A stretch of 64,000 nucleotides of DNA from Microscilla marina ATCC 23134 (GCF_000169175.1 NZ_AAWS01000004.1:124001-188000), one strand, 5' to 3'. Shown: positions 26,359 through 35,672, counted from the stretch's first letter. The notes: a model not told the origin generated them from the letters alone. A program made the numbers and translations.

Positions 26359-27165
26359 CTAATAAGGAGGGGCAATAAAAATATTTACATTTCTATCTAT
26401 TTTTTTATACCATACATTTAATTGTATTTTTTTGATGAAAGACAGTTCTTTTACTGTTTTAGGGTGTTTTCCTAACCTTTTCATATATACAGTAAGTTTT
26501 TCGAGTTGCTTCATTTGAGATAAAATCTGTATGTTCTCATCATTTGATAAGTCTAGAGTTATAGTAAGCTCTTTTAATTTAATAAAGGACAGGGGTAATT
26601 TAATAGAGCGATTGCCAACGATGTCTAATGAGTATAGGTTAGATAGTTCACAGATGTTTTTAGGAAAATAACGAACTCTACCTAAGCCTAACGATAGGAA
26701 TTCAAGTTTTTTTAGTTCCTTAATCCTACTGGAAATGTATCTTATTCGATGAAAAGACAGAGTTAAATGCAGCAGATTTTTAAAATTAAACAAATACTCA
26801 GGTAAATAGGGGTCAAGTCCCCAAAGGTCAAGAGCCTGAATATGGTAAAAATCTTTTAAACAAGGATAAGATCTTCCTGTGTAAAGACCTAATCCGTTCA
26901 AGTTTTTTAAACCACAAAACTCATTATCTTTGACAAGTGCCCTAATACCATAGAGATAGCGTAAATTGGTATATTTGGGTATTTGTGCAATAGTTTCGGG
27001 GCTCTTATAAACAAAATATAGTACTTTGTCAGGTGAAGTTTTAGTAGGGTCAGGTAGTTTCCTCAAACTATCTAACTCATTCATTAAACTAAGGTACTCT
27101 TGCGATTGAGCGTAACTTGACTGCAAACAACTGAAAACCACAAGGAGGCATAAAATTCTTTTCAT
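26359..27165 (-). CDS. Secreted leucine-rich-repeat protein
   Basis: 268 residues with a signal peptide (MKRILCLLVVFSCLQSSYAQ) and about six leucine-rich repeats (residues about 80-250) with the spacing L-x-x-L-x-L and hydrophobic positions (KNLLHLTLSFHRIRYIS, KKLEFLSLGLGRVRYFP, SNLYSLDIVGN). Bacterial LRR proteins of this sort usually bind other proteins on the cell surface or in the periplasm. The partner is unknown. It sits between the PAP2-like gene (76 bases upstream) and the secreted-protein gene (35 bases downstream), all on the minus strand. Confidence 0.82.
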   Translation of the reverse strand: MKRILCLLVVFSCLQSSYAQSQEYLSLMNELDSLRKLPDPTKTSPDKVLYFVYKSPETIAQIPKYTNLRYLYGIRALVKDNEFCGLKNLNGLGLYTGRSYPCLKDFYHIQALDLWGLDPYLPEYLFNFKNLLHLTLSFHRIRYISSRIKELKKLEFLSLGLGRVRYFPKNICELSNLYSLDIVGNRSIKLPLSFIKLKELTITLDLSNDENIQILSQMKQLEKLTVYMKRLGKHPKTVKELSFIKKIQLNVWYKKIDRNVNIFIAPPY

Positions 27166-27241
27166 AAGCTATAGATCTGATGTTTATGAATCTATACTTA
27201 GGAAATGGGGCATAAATGGAGAATATCGGAAGTTGTACAGA

Positions 27242-27823
27242 TCACACTAAATAATAAAAACTGAAAATAAGCCCAGTGCCTACGCTCATGGCAAATCCTG
27301 AGATAATTTCGGGCAAGGTATGTTTGTGTAGGTAATAACGCGACCACGCCACCAAAACGGCAAAGCCCAAGGCAAAGTAAGCAATGGTAGGGTAGCCCTG
27401 TAATAAAAACGAAAAAGTAAGCCCAATACCCATCATGTGGGCGCTGGTTTTGTGCACCACAAAGTTAACCGCAAAGGCAAGTACACATAACAGCAATAAA
27501 AACACAAAAGAGGAGAAGAGTATTCTGGGAGCTTCAATAGCATAAAAAAGTGCACATGCAGCCATTAATGAAAACATACCCACCGTGTATACTTGCTTAC
27601 GCTGACTGCGTACCTCTACGCTCATGTTAGTAATCTTCTTACGCATAATTTGTACTATTACATAAGAAGATGGAATAAGCACCAGAAAGAAAAAAGCAAA
27701 TAGCGTCCAGTAGATAGAGTCTTGAAGTGGCAGTGTGAGGCGTAACACCATAAAGGTAGTCACAATGGCCAGGTTATACGGAAACAGTATAACTGAAATG
27801 TACTTTGCAGTTTTTTGTTTCAT
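27242..27823 (-). CDS. PAP2-like integral membrane protein
   Basis: 193 residues with about six hydrophobic helices. The C-terminal third carries a PAP2/acid-phosphatase-like pattern: KTSAHMMGIG in place of PSGH, and WSRYYLHKHTLPEIISG, which fits SR-x5-H-x3 with Glu where the family usually has Asp. This Bacteroidota subgroup is normally annotated as phosphatase PAP2 family, with lipid phosphates as the likely substrate. The degenerate motif makes activity uncertain. Likely first gene of the minus-strand group leading to the LRR protein. Confidence 0.72.
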   Translation of the reverse strand: MKQKTAKYISVILFPYNLAIVTTFMVLRLTLPLQDSIYWTLFAFFFLVLIPSSYVIVQIMRKKITNMSVEVRSQRKQVYTVGMFSLMAACALFYAIEAPRILFSSFVFLLLLCVLAFAVNFVVHKTSAHMMGIGLTFSFLLQGYPTIAYFALGFAVLVAWSRYYLHKHTLPEIISGFAMSVGTGLIFSFYYLV

Positions 27824-28004
27824 CAGATGAGTTCATTAGTAGATTTGTTGATGGCTTAAATATACCTGTTTCTTGCTGAACTACTGCACCTGTGGGGTGT
27901 ATTAGCATAAACTTAATGATTTGGTAATTTTTTTAAATAGGGGAGGAGCTATGACTATGAAAAAGTTCTTAGCTTTAAGTTTTTAAGACTATTTGGAGTA
28001 CATA

Positions 28005-28170
28005 GCCTCGACAGGGGGCAAGCTTTAAGCGACAAGTCCTTAGATACCGATGAATATCGGTGCCCCGCAAGCGGGATGTCGGCATAGCCTCCACTAGGGA
28101 AACCCTGTTTAACTGCGTTGAGCTCATCACAGCAAATTGCTGTAGATTCGGTTCACAGGTAACTACACTT
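28005..28170 (-). repeat. Dispersed repeat, family C copy 2
   Basis: Reverse-strand relative of the repeat at 15.4-15.5 kb. The block 28104-28132 (reverse complement CTGTGATGAGCTCA, then AGTTAAACAGG) is the best conserved, with a TAAGGACTTG block (28033-28042) and a CCTGTCG block (28009-28015). This copy has extra sequence between blocks that can form two hairpins: ACCGAT/ATCGGT (28046-28061) and CCCGC/GCGGG (28063-28074). It occupies most of the 27824-28231 gap; no gene was seen there. Confidence 0.7.
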
Positions 28171-28231
28171 TTGTATCACGTTGATTTTCAGCGGCTTACA
28201 AAAAGCGTAGTTAAAAGGTAATGAAAATAGT

Positions 28232-28259
28232 AAACGCCAGGAGTACTTCTGGCGTTTAT
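28232..28259 (-). terminator. Terminator of the large hydrolase-like gene
   Basis: A perfect 10-bp stem TAAACGCCAG / CTGGCGTTTA (28232-28241 with 28250-28259) placed 6 bases past the stop codon of the minus-strand gene, with TATTTTC beyond on that strand. Confidence 0.75.
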
Positions 28260-28265
28260 TATGAT

Positions 28266-30599
28266 TTAAAGCATTTCTTGAATTGCTTTCAAACTGACTT
28301 CTTCTTCAAAATAATTGAGATGGTGACAAGCCACTTGAGTTACTTCTACTTGGGTGTTTTTACCTAGACTTTTCATAGAGGTAAAATCTACAATCATATC
28401 GTTTGCCTCGCCTGCATTGACAAAAGTACCTACACTTTTATACATCTGTTCTTTAAACTTAGAGAAGTTGCTACCCTCGGTGGGTTCATAGTTGCGTACA
28501 TCGCCCGCTAAAACCAAGTAGGGAATACCACTGTCATCGCTATTGTTCAAATCTCGGATAAAAGAGGAGCCCTCTTGCATTTCGGCAAGGGTAGTAGTGA
28601 GCTGTTTGCTTTGTTTCATTATGTTTTTAATCGTTTTAAGTAAGCCTCCTGCCCAGGCTGCCAATGGTGATAGTATGTTGAGGGTAAGCCCCAGTGCTAT
28701 AGTAGCAAATTTACGTGCGGTTTCTATATTGCCCAATACCGAACCTTGGTTGGGAGGCCCCACCAAAATCATTCGGTCTACCAACTCATGCCCTTTGCGT
28801 TGTTCTACCATCCAACGAGCTACCAAACACCCCATTCCTTGCGCCAAAACGTGCAACTCTTTGCCATCCTCTTTTTTAAAGCCTACCCGGTCAAGTTGAT
28901 CTTTCAACGACCACGAAATATCATCACGAATAGACGAATTCAGGTTTTCATAGTCAAAGCTCAGTACCAGGTCATACCCTTTGTCAGCAATCATATCTTT
29001 TACACCAATCGCCATTTCTTCGGTATCTCCAATGATGCCATGAATGAGGAGCAATACTTTATTGGCTGACTTTACCTTTTCGGTAATATCATCATTATCT
29101 TTATGTCGTTTAATTTGCGTTCGCCCATTCTTAGTGGGGGCATTCAGGTATTCTACCCAGGCAAGTTGGTAAAGCTTATCAGGGTGGCGTTTTAACGCAA
29201 TTTTAAAAAAGGCAAGCTTGAGTGACTTCCCCAAACTACGATGATCTTCTTCTTGTTCTGGAAGGGCATTGATGGTAATTAAAGTGTGCCCCTCTGCATC
29301 AGTGTCAACTTCGCCTACTGTCAGCAACTGTGCTCCGTCATAAGTCAACGGCAATAACAACTCATCTTCGTCAATGCTTTCACGAAGCATTATTTTCAAG
29401 GGGTGGTTGGCAAGTGCTTCGTTGCCCTGAATGTTATTAAACTCTAGTATATGATTGCCCCTTGGCGACCCGCCAAAGTCTACGATAGTGCCCGTTTGTT
29501 TTTCCAGTATTACAGGCAATACATCCATATAACTGGCACTGCGACTGCCGGGGTTGGGTGTGCTTAATTTCAGGTCAGCCGATAAGTAACTATTCCCCTT
29601 GATGATTAGTTTGTCATTATCAACAAGTTTAACCTCGCCTGTTCCTAGTTTGGCGCGTTGGCGTATAGTATGTATGGTAATGGTTTTGGTAAACCAGTTA
29701 CTTTCCTGCTCAAATAGAGTAAACGTTTGGTCAGTGTTTTTCAAGCTGTTGGCATTGCCTGAGTGTACATACCCTATATCAATTGGCGCTTGTTCTAGCA
29801 CAGACCCATCTAAACGCTGGGTACTTACCAATAACTTAAAAGTCATTGTACTCTCATTAGAAAAGTATTCATCTAAACCTTCGTGATATGCGATTTTATT
29901 TTCTTCTTCATTGTAGCTTTCCAGCCAGGTTTTTTGAGTTTCCAGAATAGTGGCGTGGTGAGTGTTGGCTTCAAAGTATTGACTGGTAAGCAGCGCCACC
30001 TCATAGTTTTCGTCGAGGTAAATAAGAGAAAAGTACAAGCCTTGGTCAGTATGATTGCTCACCCTAAGGTCAAACTCAGTGCCTTGCCATTCACCATCTA
30101 CTTTTCTAAAATGGGTAATAATTTCTTCTCCTTCCAGAATATTTCCTTGGGCATCGTAGTAAGCAAAATCTATTTGATCGGGGGCTAATTGAGTGGGGGT
30201 ATTTTTTAACCCTCTGACTTGTTCCCATTTACTAATGTTGTCCAGAATTTTCAGCAAACCTTGTACTTGGTTTGAGTCATAGTAAGATTTTATACCTTGA
30301 ACTACCCGGTTATTTTCGTCTAACAAATACATAGACTGTTGGTCTGCTACCAAATGATACGTCCCTGCTTTGGGAGTAAGTAGATTACCCGCTTTATCTA
30401 GCACCGACACTTTCGAGAAATATTGAATGTGAGGATGGGCTATCTGTATAGCATACCCTTCATTTTTATCGCTTCTTACTAATTCGAAATGCGCAGATTG
30501 ATGGGTTAACATTGCTTTTTGGAGCGCATCATATCCTGCTTGGTTGCCATACACCGATACATTGATAGATACTATTGGAGGTTTAAGGAAATCAGTCAT
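28266..30599 (-). CDS. Large protein with C-terminal alpha/beta-hydrolase fold, nucleophile serine replaced
   Basis: 777 residues, no signal peptide. The first ~500 residues are acidic and beta-rich, with no family I can name. Residues about 505-777 are an alpha/beta-hydrolase (lipase-like) domain: strand plus oxyanion loop VLLLIHGIIG, then the nucleophile elbow. The elbow of this group usually reads AHSMGG or AHSRGG, but here it is LAQGMGCLVARW. The serine position is Gly588 and the preceding His is Gln. The C-terminal histidine region (ACHHLNYF) remains. The protein is probably not an active lipase and may be a binding or scaffold form (inference). Related proteins often occur with CHAT-type proteases; none is here. 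A family B repeat lies 10 bases upstream of the start. Confidence 0.75.
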   Translation of the reverse strand: MTDFLKPPIVSINVSVYGNQAGYDALQKAMLTHQSAHFELVRSDKNEGYAIQIAHPHIQYFSKVSVLDKAGNLLTPKAGTYHLVADQQSMYLLDENNRVVQGIKSYYDSNQVQGLLKILDNISKWEQVRGLKNTPTQLAPDQIDFAYYDAQGNILEGEEIITHFRKVDGEWQGTEFDLRVSNHTDQGLYFSLIYLDENYEVALLTSQYFEANTHHATILETQKTWLESYNEEENKIAYHEGLDEYFSNESTMTFKLLVSTQRLDGSVLEQAPIDIGYVHSGNANSLKNTDQTFTLFEQESNWFTKTITIHTIRQRAKLGTGEVKLVDNDKLIIKGNSYLSADLKLSTPNPGSRSASYMDVLPVILEKQTGTIVDFGGSPRGNHILEFNNIQGNEALANHPLKIMLRESIDEDELLLPLTYDGAQLLTVGEVDTDAEGHTLITINALPEQEEDHRSLGKSLKLAFFKIALKRHPDKLYQLAWVEYLNAPTKNGRTQIKRHKDNDDITEKVKSANKVLLLIHGIIGDTEEMAIGVKDMIADKGYDLVLSFDYENLNSSIRDDISWSLKDQLDRVGFKKEDGKELHVLAQGMGCLVARWMVEQRKGHELVDRMILVGPPNQGSVLGNIETARKFATIALGLTLNILSPLAAWAGGLLKTIKNIMKQSKQLTTTLAEMQEGSSFIRDLNNSDDSGIPYLVLAGDVRNYEPTEGSNFSKFKEQMYKSVGTFVNAGEANDMIVDFTSMKSLGKNTQVEVTQVACHHLNYFEEEVSLKAIQEML

Positions 30600-30609
30600 A
30601 TATTCTTTG

Positions 30610-30787
30610 TTAAGGAATTGTTCAAAAATAAATTTACACTCTGAGAGGTGATTTATTGCCTTGATGCTTCGTTATTTTTAGCCATCGGTTTTTGCCCGTA
30701 GCGCTGCTATGGGCAAAAAAATAGCCTCGTCTCAAAACAAAACCTCTACCTCAAGAATGGTAATTTAATTTCTCACCATTCCTAAGG
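30610..30787 (-). repeat. Dispersed repeat, family B copy 2 (about 178 bp)
   Basis: The reverse complement matches the repeat at 12434-12643 along its length, including both TAAGGAAT-type ends. It lacks a 33-base piece of the centre; the missing piece is flanked by GGCT in the full copy. Sequence from 30788 to 31143 is AT-rich with no gene seen. Confidence 0.88.
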
Positions 30788-31143
30788 GTTGAAGTTTAAT
30801 CTTTAATTTATTTTTCATAAGCTTTTAATTTAGCCCAACCCAAGGGTTTTGTCTTGCAGAATACTCCATACAACATACAAATAGTTTTTTGTTTACCTTG
30901 TTGATGAGAGTATGAGTAGTTTGTTTCTTTGATGCGGTTAAACTGTTGCTATGTAATTTAAAAATAATTTCTAAAAACAGGGAACACAAGCTTTAATAAT
31001 TTGACAGATGTAAAGCAGTGTTTGGCTAATACCTAAAAAAAACGGGTTTTTTCTAACAAAAACACAGGCGATAAGTTTCCATTTTGTCATCAAGCAAACT
31101 ATTTTCGCCAACACTACACATATACATTATGATTGTTGACCTT

Positions 31144-32115
31144 ATGGATATAAAGACGTTACAAACTGATATTCACACTGCTTTGGCTGGCTTACAATAC
31201 GGCGAGCACCCCGTAGAACTCTATGAACCAATTCGTTATATTATGAGTTTGGGTGGCAAGCGTATGCGCCCTTTGTTGGTATTGTTAGGGTACTCTTTGT
31301 TTGATGACAACCACCAAAAAGCAATGAATGCTGCTTTGTCGGTAGAGGTGTTTCATAACTTTACATTGGTGCACGACGACATCATGGATGAGGCCCCTTT
31401 ACGCAGAGGCAAGCCTACCATCCACCAAAAGTGGAACACAAACACAGGCATACTATCAGGCGATGTAATGTTGGTGCAGGCGTATGAGCTATTGCTTGAC
31501 ATAGACAGTGCCCATTTAAAACGAGTCATAGGCAAGTTTAACCGATGTGCTGCTGAAGTGTGCGAAGGGCAACAGTTAGACATGAACTTCGAGCATATTG
31601 ATGCAGTGCCTGAAGCTGATTATTTGAATATGATCAGGCTCAAAACAGCCGTATTGTTAGGCTATAGCCTGGAACTGGGTGGTATTGTAGCCAATGCCAA
31701 CAAAGTAGCTGCTGATTTGCTCAATGGGTTTGGGGTAAACATTGGAGTGGGGTTTCAGTTAATGGATGACTTGCTGGATGTCTATGCCGATGCAGCTAAG
31801 TTTGGCAAACAGGTGGGGGGCGATATTATTGCCAATAAAAAAACTTTTTTGCTAATTAATGCCCTCAAACTCGCTGAAGGCAAAACCAAACAAGCGCTGG
31901 AACGCTGGCTAAGTTTGACTGAGTTTGACAAAGCTGAAAAGGTGCAAGCGGTGACCGAAATTTATAACCATTTAGGGATCAAAGCACTGACCGAAGCTAA
32001 AATGAACGAGTATTTCGACATGGGTTTACAGCAGTTAGATGCTATTGAGGCAAACGAGACCGCCAAAGCTGCTTTACGTGCTTTTACGGTACAATTGATG
32101 AACCGTGATAGGTAA
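31144..32115 (+). CDS. Polyprenyl (farnesyl/geranylgeranyl-type) diphosphate synthase
   Basis: 323 residues from ATG 31144 (MDIKTLQTDI, the usual start in relatives); an in-frame ATG at 31129 and a TTG at 31084 are alternatives. Class I trans-prenyltransferase that joins isopentenyl diphosphate to an allylic diphosphate. Both aspartate-rich motifs are present: VHDDIMDEAPLRRG (first DDxxD) and GFQLMDDLLDVYAD (second), with the GGKRMRP motif near residue 39. Chain length cannot be read reliably. Rhomboid protease follows after 46 bases on the same strand. Cytosolic; supplies quinone side chains or other isoprenoids. Confidence 0.92.
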   Translation: MDIKTLQTDIHTALAGLQYGEHPVELYEPIRYIMSLGGKRMRPLLVLLGYSLFDDNHQKAMNAALSVEVFHNFTLVHDDIMDEAPLRRGKPTIHQKWNTNTGILSGDVMLVQAYELLLDIDSAHLKRVIGKFNRCAAEVCEGQQLDMNFEHIDAVPEADYLNMIRLKTAVLLGYSLELGGIVANANKVAADLLNGFGVNIGVGFQLMDDLLDVYADAAKFGKQVGGDIIANKKTFLLINALKLAEGKTKQALERWLSLTEFDKAEKVQAVTEIYNHLGIKALTEAKMNEYFDMGLQQLDAIEANETAKAALRAFTVQLMNRDR

Positions 32116-32161
32116 CAGGGGTTGTGAAGTTTGCGTACCATGATAAAAACCAATATAACTT

Positions 32162-32821
32162 ATGAATGATTTTGTGAAACCTGATGGTAACATCTACTTA
32201 TCAGTAATTATAATTGCCATCACGGTAGGAATCAGCCTATATGCTGATAAAAACCGTTTGTTTAAATCTAAGTGGATTTTTAACCCTTATATAATTGAAT
32301 CACGCAAAGAATATTATCGTTTTTTATCTTCCGGTTTTATTCACGGAGGCAGCACCCACTTGCTGTTCAACATGCTTACCCTATTCTTTTTTGCCCGCCA
32401 GGTAGAGCTTATTTATGGGGCGGTTTTTCCAGGGTATGGTAGCATTATGTTTGTGGTCATTTATTTGGCTGGAATCATCATTGCGAGCATCCCTGCTTAT
32501 GTCAAGCACCGAGGCAACCCGGCTTACAATGCCTTGGGTGCGTCAGGGGGCGTGTCTACCATTGTGTTTGTGTCTATCTTATGCCTGCCCACCAGCAATA
32601 TAGGTTTTCTCTTGCTGCCATTTGTGTCCTTTCCAGCGTTTTTTCTAGGCATTGCCTACTTGTTATACTCTTATTATATGGCAAAAAACTCAAACGATAA
32701 CATTGGGCATGAAGCACACTTGTTTGGTGCCTTGTTTGGCATAGCCACTACTATAGCTTTTGTGCCGGGTGTAGTTCCGCGTTTTTTCGAGGCTATAGCC
32801 AATTGGAAGGGATTTTTTTAG
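32162..32821 (+). CDS. Rhomboid family intramembrane serine protease
   Basis: 219 residues, six membrane helices. Typical rhomboid features: HLLFNMLTLFFF in helix 2, the catalytic serine in LGASGGV (S128), and the catalytic histidine in AHLFGALFG (H186). The extended L1 region between helices 1 and 2 is present. Substrates are unknown. It follows the prenyl synthase gene closely and may be co-transcribed, without an obvious functional link. Confidence 0.93.
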   Translation: MNDFVKPDGNIYLSVIIIAITVGISLYADKNRLFKSKWIFNPYIIESRKEYYRFLSSGFIHGGSTHLLFNMLTLFFFARQVELIYGAVFPGYGSIMFVVIYLAGIIIASIPAYVKHRGNPAYNALGASGGVSTIVFVSILCLPTSNIGFLLLPFVSFPAFFLGIAYLLYSYYMAKNSNDNIGHEAHLFGALFGIATTIAFVPGVVPRFFEAIANWKGFF

Positions 32822-33018
32822 TGGAAACTTATTGCCAATAGCCATTGTTTTTCCGTTAATAATTGTATATTTTAGGTTTTACGCTAAAATCCATAGAAAA
32901 ATTGGTTAAAAATTGTAAACCCCAATATTTTTTAACGTATTAGTAAGGGAGTTTGCAATAAATAGTCTCCCAAGTTTTGGTGTATGGTTTTGATCAAAGA
33001 CCAGGCGCATTTTAAGGG

Positions 33019-33059
33019 AATAGCAGCGCTATTGCCGCAAGATGCAACGAAGCATTTGG
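33019..33059 (+). other. Two short hairpins in the 32822-33140 gap
   Basis: AATAGC-AGC-GCTATT (33019-33033) followed by ATGC-AACGAA-GCAT (33042-33055). The surrounding ~120 bases are more GC-rich than the flanks and non-coding, so a structured element or decayed repeat is possible. No gene was seen in this gap. Confidence 0.3.
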
Positions 33060-33140
33060 ACAAAAAAAACGCCAGAAATGGGTAGCTTATTTTTTGTATG
33101 CTCCCTAAACACGGTTGGACTCTAAAAATTACCTGGCTAT

Positions 33141-33380
33141 ATGACGATACTTGTATATTTTATTGTTTGTTTATTTTGTTTTTCTCTCATTACCTGGGTA
33201 ATGGTACGCTCTATTATACGTCGCGATGGTTACCCACCCAACAATGATGATGATGGTGGAATGCCGGGTGGCAATGATTTCCCTATCATAGGTTTGCCCC
33301 CAGGTGGTAATATAGAAGACTTATTGGTAGATCGCTGGCACGACGATGTGGTATCGCCTTCAAGCAAACCCAGTTTTTAG
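33141..33380 (+). CDS. Small membrane-anchored acidic protein of unknown function
   Basis: 79 residues. One membrane helix (ILVYFIVCLFCFSLITWVMV, about 3-22), then Arg-Arg and a cytoplasmic or periplasmic tail rich in Asp, Asn, Gly and Pro (NNDDDGGMPGGN, then LPPGGN). No family was recognised, but the amphipathic layout and the terminator 32 bases downstream support a real gene. Confidence 0.6.
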   Translation: MTILVYFIVCLFCFSLITWVMVRSIIRRDGYPPNNDDDGGMPGGNDFPIIGLPPGGNIEDLLVDRWHDDVVSPSSKPSF

Positions 33381-33411
33381 CACCCATTTGTCTGTCAGGT
33401 GTACAAAATTT

Positions 33412-33454
33412 AAAAGCCCTATTAGATTCATTAGAACCTGATAAGGCTTTTTTT
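33412..33454 (+). terminator. Terminator of the small membrane protein gene
   Basis: A stem of about 18 bp with two mismatches between AAAAGCCCTATTAGATTC (33412-33429) and GAACCTGATAAGGCTTTT (33434-33451), followed by further T. Confidence 0.8.
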
Positions 33455-33560
33455 ATGTTCTCTCAAAAAATACTTATTTGCCTGGCTTGAGTACTGTTAT
33501 TCAGCACACCTACCTGTGTAGCACTGGTACCTAAGACCTAATTTTAAACATAAGCCCTAA

Positions 33561-34268
33561 TTAGCCAATTTTAAAATGTCCTATCTTTACCATTTCCTGA
33601 GGTTGAGCAATATTTATAAAATAGTTACCCACTGGAGGTACCCCTTGGGTAAAATGGTGTAGCTCATTAGCAAGAAATACCTTTGGGTGCCATTGCTCTA
33701 TTTTTTTCAAATCATCGATAGCCCATTTGAGCGGCAGGTTGGGTGTATTATAAGCCACTTTGTTCATGACCTCTGGGTGTATCACCTCCAGCAAAATTTC
33801 GCAAGAGCTAAAGTGACGACATATATGTTGTAGCAAGGCTTTGATCTTATGCTCAGGGTAATACATGGCTAGCCCCTCGATAATGAGAAGGGTAGATGCT
33901 TGAGAAGGTAAGTGACGAAACAAACCTTTGCTAAATATATTACCTGAAATAAGTTTATACCTTTCATTGGTTCCGAAAAACGTTTGCCGTAGTTCTATCG
34001 TATCGGGTACATCTATATCATACCAAGTGATCAGCCCATTGTCTAGGCGAAAAAAACGATTGTCTAGCCCAGCTCCCAGATTAATGATTGTACCTTGAGG
34101 GTGAGCTTGAATAAATGTTTTGACAGCTTGGTCTATGGTATCAGGGTTAAGCGTGACTCCTAGTTGAGCTGCCAATGTGTTGTCATAGTGAGGGGTAGTG
34201 GCAGGCAAACCATAGCCCTGTAAAGTGGGCTGCCATTTTTGTTGTAATTGTTTATTGTTTTGGAGCAT
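33561..34268 (-). CDS. Class I SAM-dependent methyltransferase, leucine carboxyl methyltransferase/TcmP type
   Basis: 235 residues from ATG 34268; a TTG at 34316 would add 16 residues (MHYSDKRLFPIQQKIH). The SAM-binding motif IINLGAGLDNRFFRLD and the following WYDIDVPDTIELR are characteristic of the LCM/TcmP group, as is LLIIEGLAMYYPE. These enzymes O-methylate carboxyl or hydroxyl groups of proteins or polyketides; the substrate here is unknown. The protein is slightly shorter than most of the family. It diverges from the AraC gene at 34463, which might control it. Confidence 0.85.
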   Translation of the reverse strand: MLQNNKQLQQKWQPTLQGYGLPATTPHYDNTLAAQLGVTLNPDTIDQAVKTFIQAHPQGTIINLGAGLDNRFFRLDNGLITWYDIDVPDTIELRQTFFGTNERYKLISGNIFSKGLFRHLPSQASTLLIIEGLAMYYPEHKIKALLQHICRHFSSCEILLEVIHPEVMNKVAYNTPNLPLKWAIDDLKKIEQWHPKVFLANELHHFTQGVPPVGNYFINIAQPQEMVKIGHFKIG

Positions 34269-34383
34269 GTGTATCTTTTGTTGTATGGGAAATAACCGTT
34301 TATCAGAATAGTGCAAATGTTACCTGAGGATTTTTTGATAATAAGGAGTTTAACTTCTTTATTTGCAAAACTATCTTAAAACT

Positions 34384-34400
34384 CGTAAAAACTGTTTACG
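34384..34400 (+). promoter_or_regulatory. Palindromic operator candidate before the AraC gene
   Basis: CGTAAA-AACTG-TTTACG is a perfect 6-6 dyad with a 5-base spacer, 62 bases before the AraC start and about 115 bases before the divergent methyltransferase start. It is a candidate shared or autoregulatory site. Confidence 0.5.
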
Positions 34401-34462
34401 TTAAACGGATTACCAATTACGGTATCAGGATTTTTTACCCCCATAACCAATGATTTACCCCC

Positions 34463-35461
34463 ATGAAACTGAGTTTGCAAATAGATAATGCCGATCAAAG
34501 CAGACATGAGCTTGAGCTACCATTGATTCCATTGACCGACTCAAAGGTGTATCGTGATGAAGGTCACATGGATATTGGTTTTGGCAAAGGGCATTTTCAG
34601 CAAGTAAACATGGGAGGTATCTATATTTTTTGGGGAGACTTTACCATTGCCCAAAACCTGAGAATTAAAGGAACTACTGATATGACGTCAGTAGGAATGA
34701 GTTTTCATTTGAAAGGTGACCTTAAAGGCAAAATGGAAGGCCTGGGAGATGAGATTCTGGTGCGTGCCAACGAACAAATGCTGTGTTATACTCCAGTGAA
34801 TAGTAGTACTTATGATTTTTTGGGCAAACAAACCTATAGTACTTTCGACGTGAATTTTTCATTGGCTTACTTCGAACAACTAGTCATTCGTTATCCTGAT
34901 TTACTCACCGACTTTTATGAAAAGGTGATTAAACAGGAGCCTATTGTGTTAGGAGGGGGGAATATGCCCATAACCCCAGAGATGCGCATGATTATTCATG
35001 AGCTTATGCACCAACCCAAAGACCGCACCTTGCGCCGAATATTTGTAGAGGCAAAAGTACTTGAGTTGTTGGCTTTACAGGTAGAGTTTTCACAACATAG
35101 AAATACCTCCGCCATTAAAACTAAAACCATTATTAACTCCAGCCAGGATTTGCGCAAAATACACGAAGCCAAAGAGATTTTATTGGCAAGAGCCGACAAC
35201 CCTCCTACTATTTATGAACTGGCAAAAATGGTAGGTACCAATGACTTTAAGTTAAAGAAAGGCTTCAAAGAAGTTTTTAACAATACAGTGTTTGGTTTTC
35301 TGCTTGACTTTAAAATGGAGAAAGCCCGCAAACTATTGCGTTATACGAACAAAACCACTACCGAAATAGCACACCTTTTAGGCTACAGCCACCCCGGACA
35401 CTTCACCAATGCTTTTAAGAAAAAATTTGGCGTAACTCCCAGTGCTTTACGGAGAGCTTGA
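34463..35461 (+). CDS. AraC-family transcriptional regulator
   Basis: 332 residues. The C-terminal ~100 residues form the double helix-turn-helix (IYELAKMVGTNDFKLKKGFK and IAHLLGYSHPGHFTNAFKKK) ending GVTPSALR. The N-terminal part is a sensor region without a named domain. It has the same layout as the AraC protein at 15.6 kb, with low apparent identity outside the HTH. It is divergent from the methyltransferase gene with a perfect dyad between them. A role in secondary metabolite or stress control is possible but cannot be shown. Confidence 0.9.
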   Translation: MKLSLQIDNADQSRHELELPLIPLTDSKVYRDEGHMDIGFGKGHFQQVNMGGIYIFWGDFTIAQNLRIKGTTDMTSVGMSFHLKGDLKGKMEGLGDEILVRANEQMLCYTPVNSSTYDFLGKQTYSTFDVNFSLAYFEQLVIRYPDLLTDFYEKVIKQEPIVLGGGNMPITPEMRMIIHELMHQPKDRTLRRIFVEAKVLELLALQVEFSQHRNTSAIKTKTIINSSQDLRKIHEAKEILLARADNPPTIYELAKMVGTNDFKLKKGFKEVFNNTVFGFLLDFKMEKARKLLRYTNKTTTEIAHLLGYSHPGHFTNAFKKKFGVTPSALRRA

Positions 35462-35672
35462 TGAATTAGAGGTTTATTGAAGGCATACATTCTACTTCTA
35501 CCCTTTATTTTTGTTATTGTTTGCCCTTGTTTTTTAATACCTGTCTAACCCGTCTGTCAGTCATTTTTTAAGTTTTCACCAAAAAAATATCCATGATGAT
35601 GGCCAATAAGTGTATATAAAAATAAGAGTGATCATCATATACACTCCTATCACTTTATTCGAATAATTTTGA

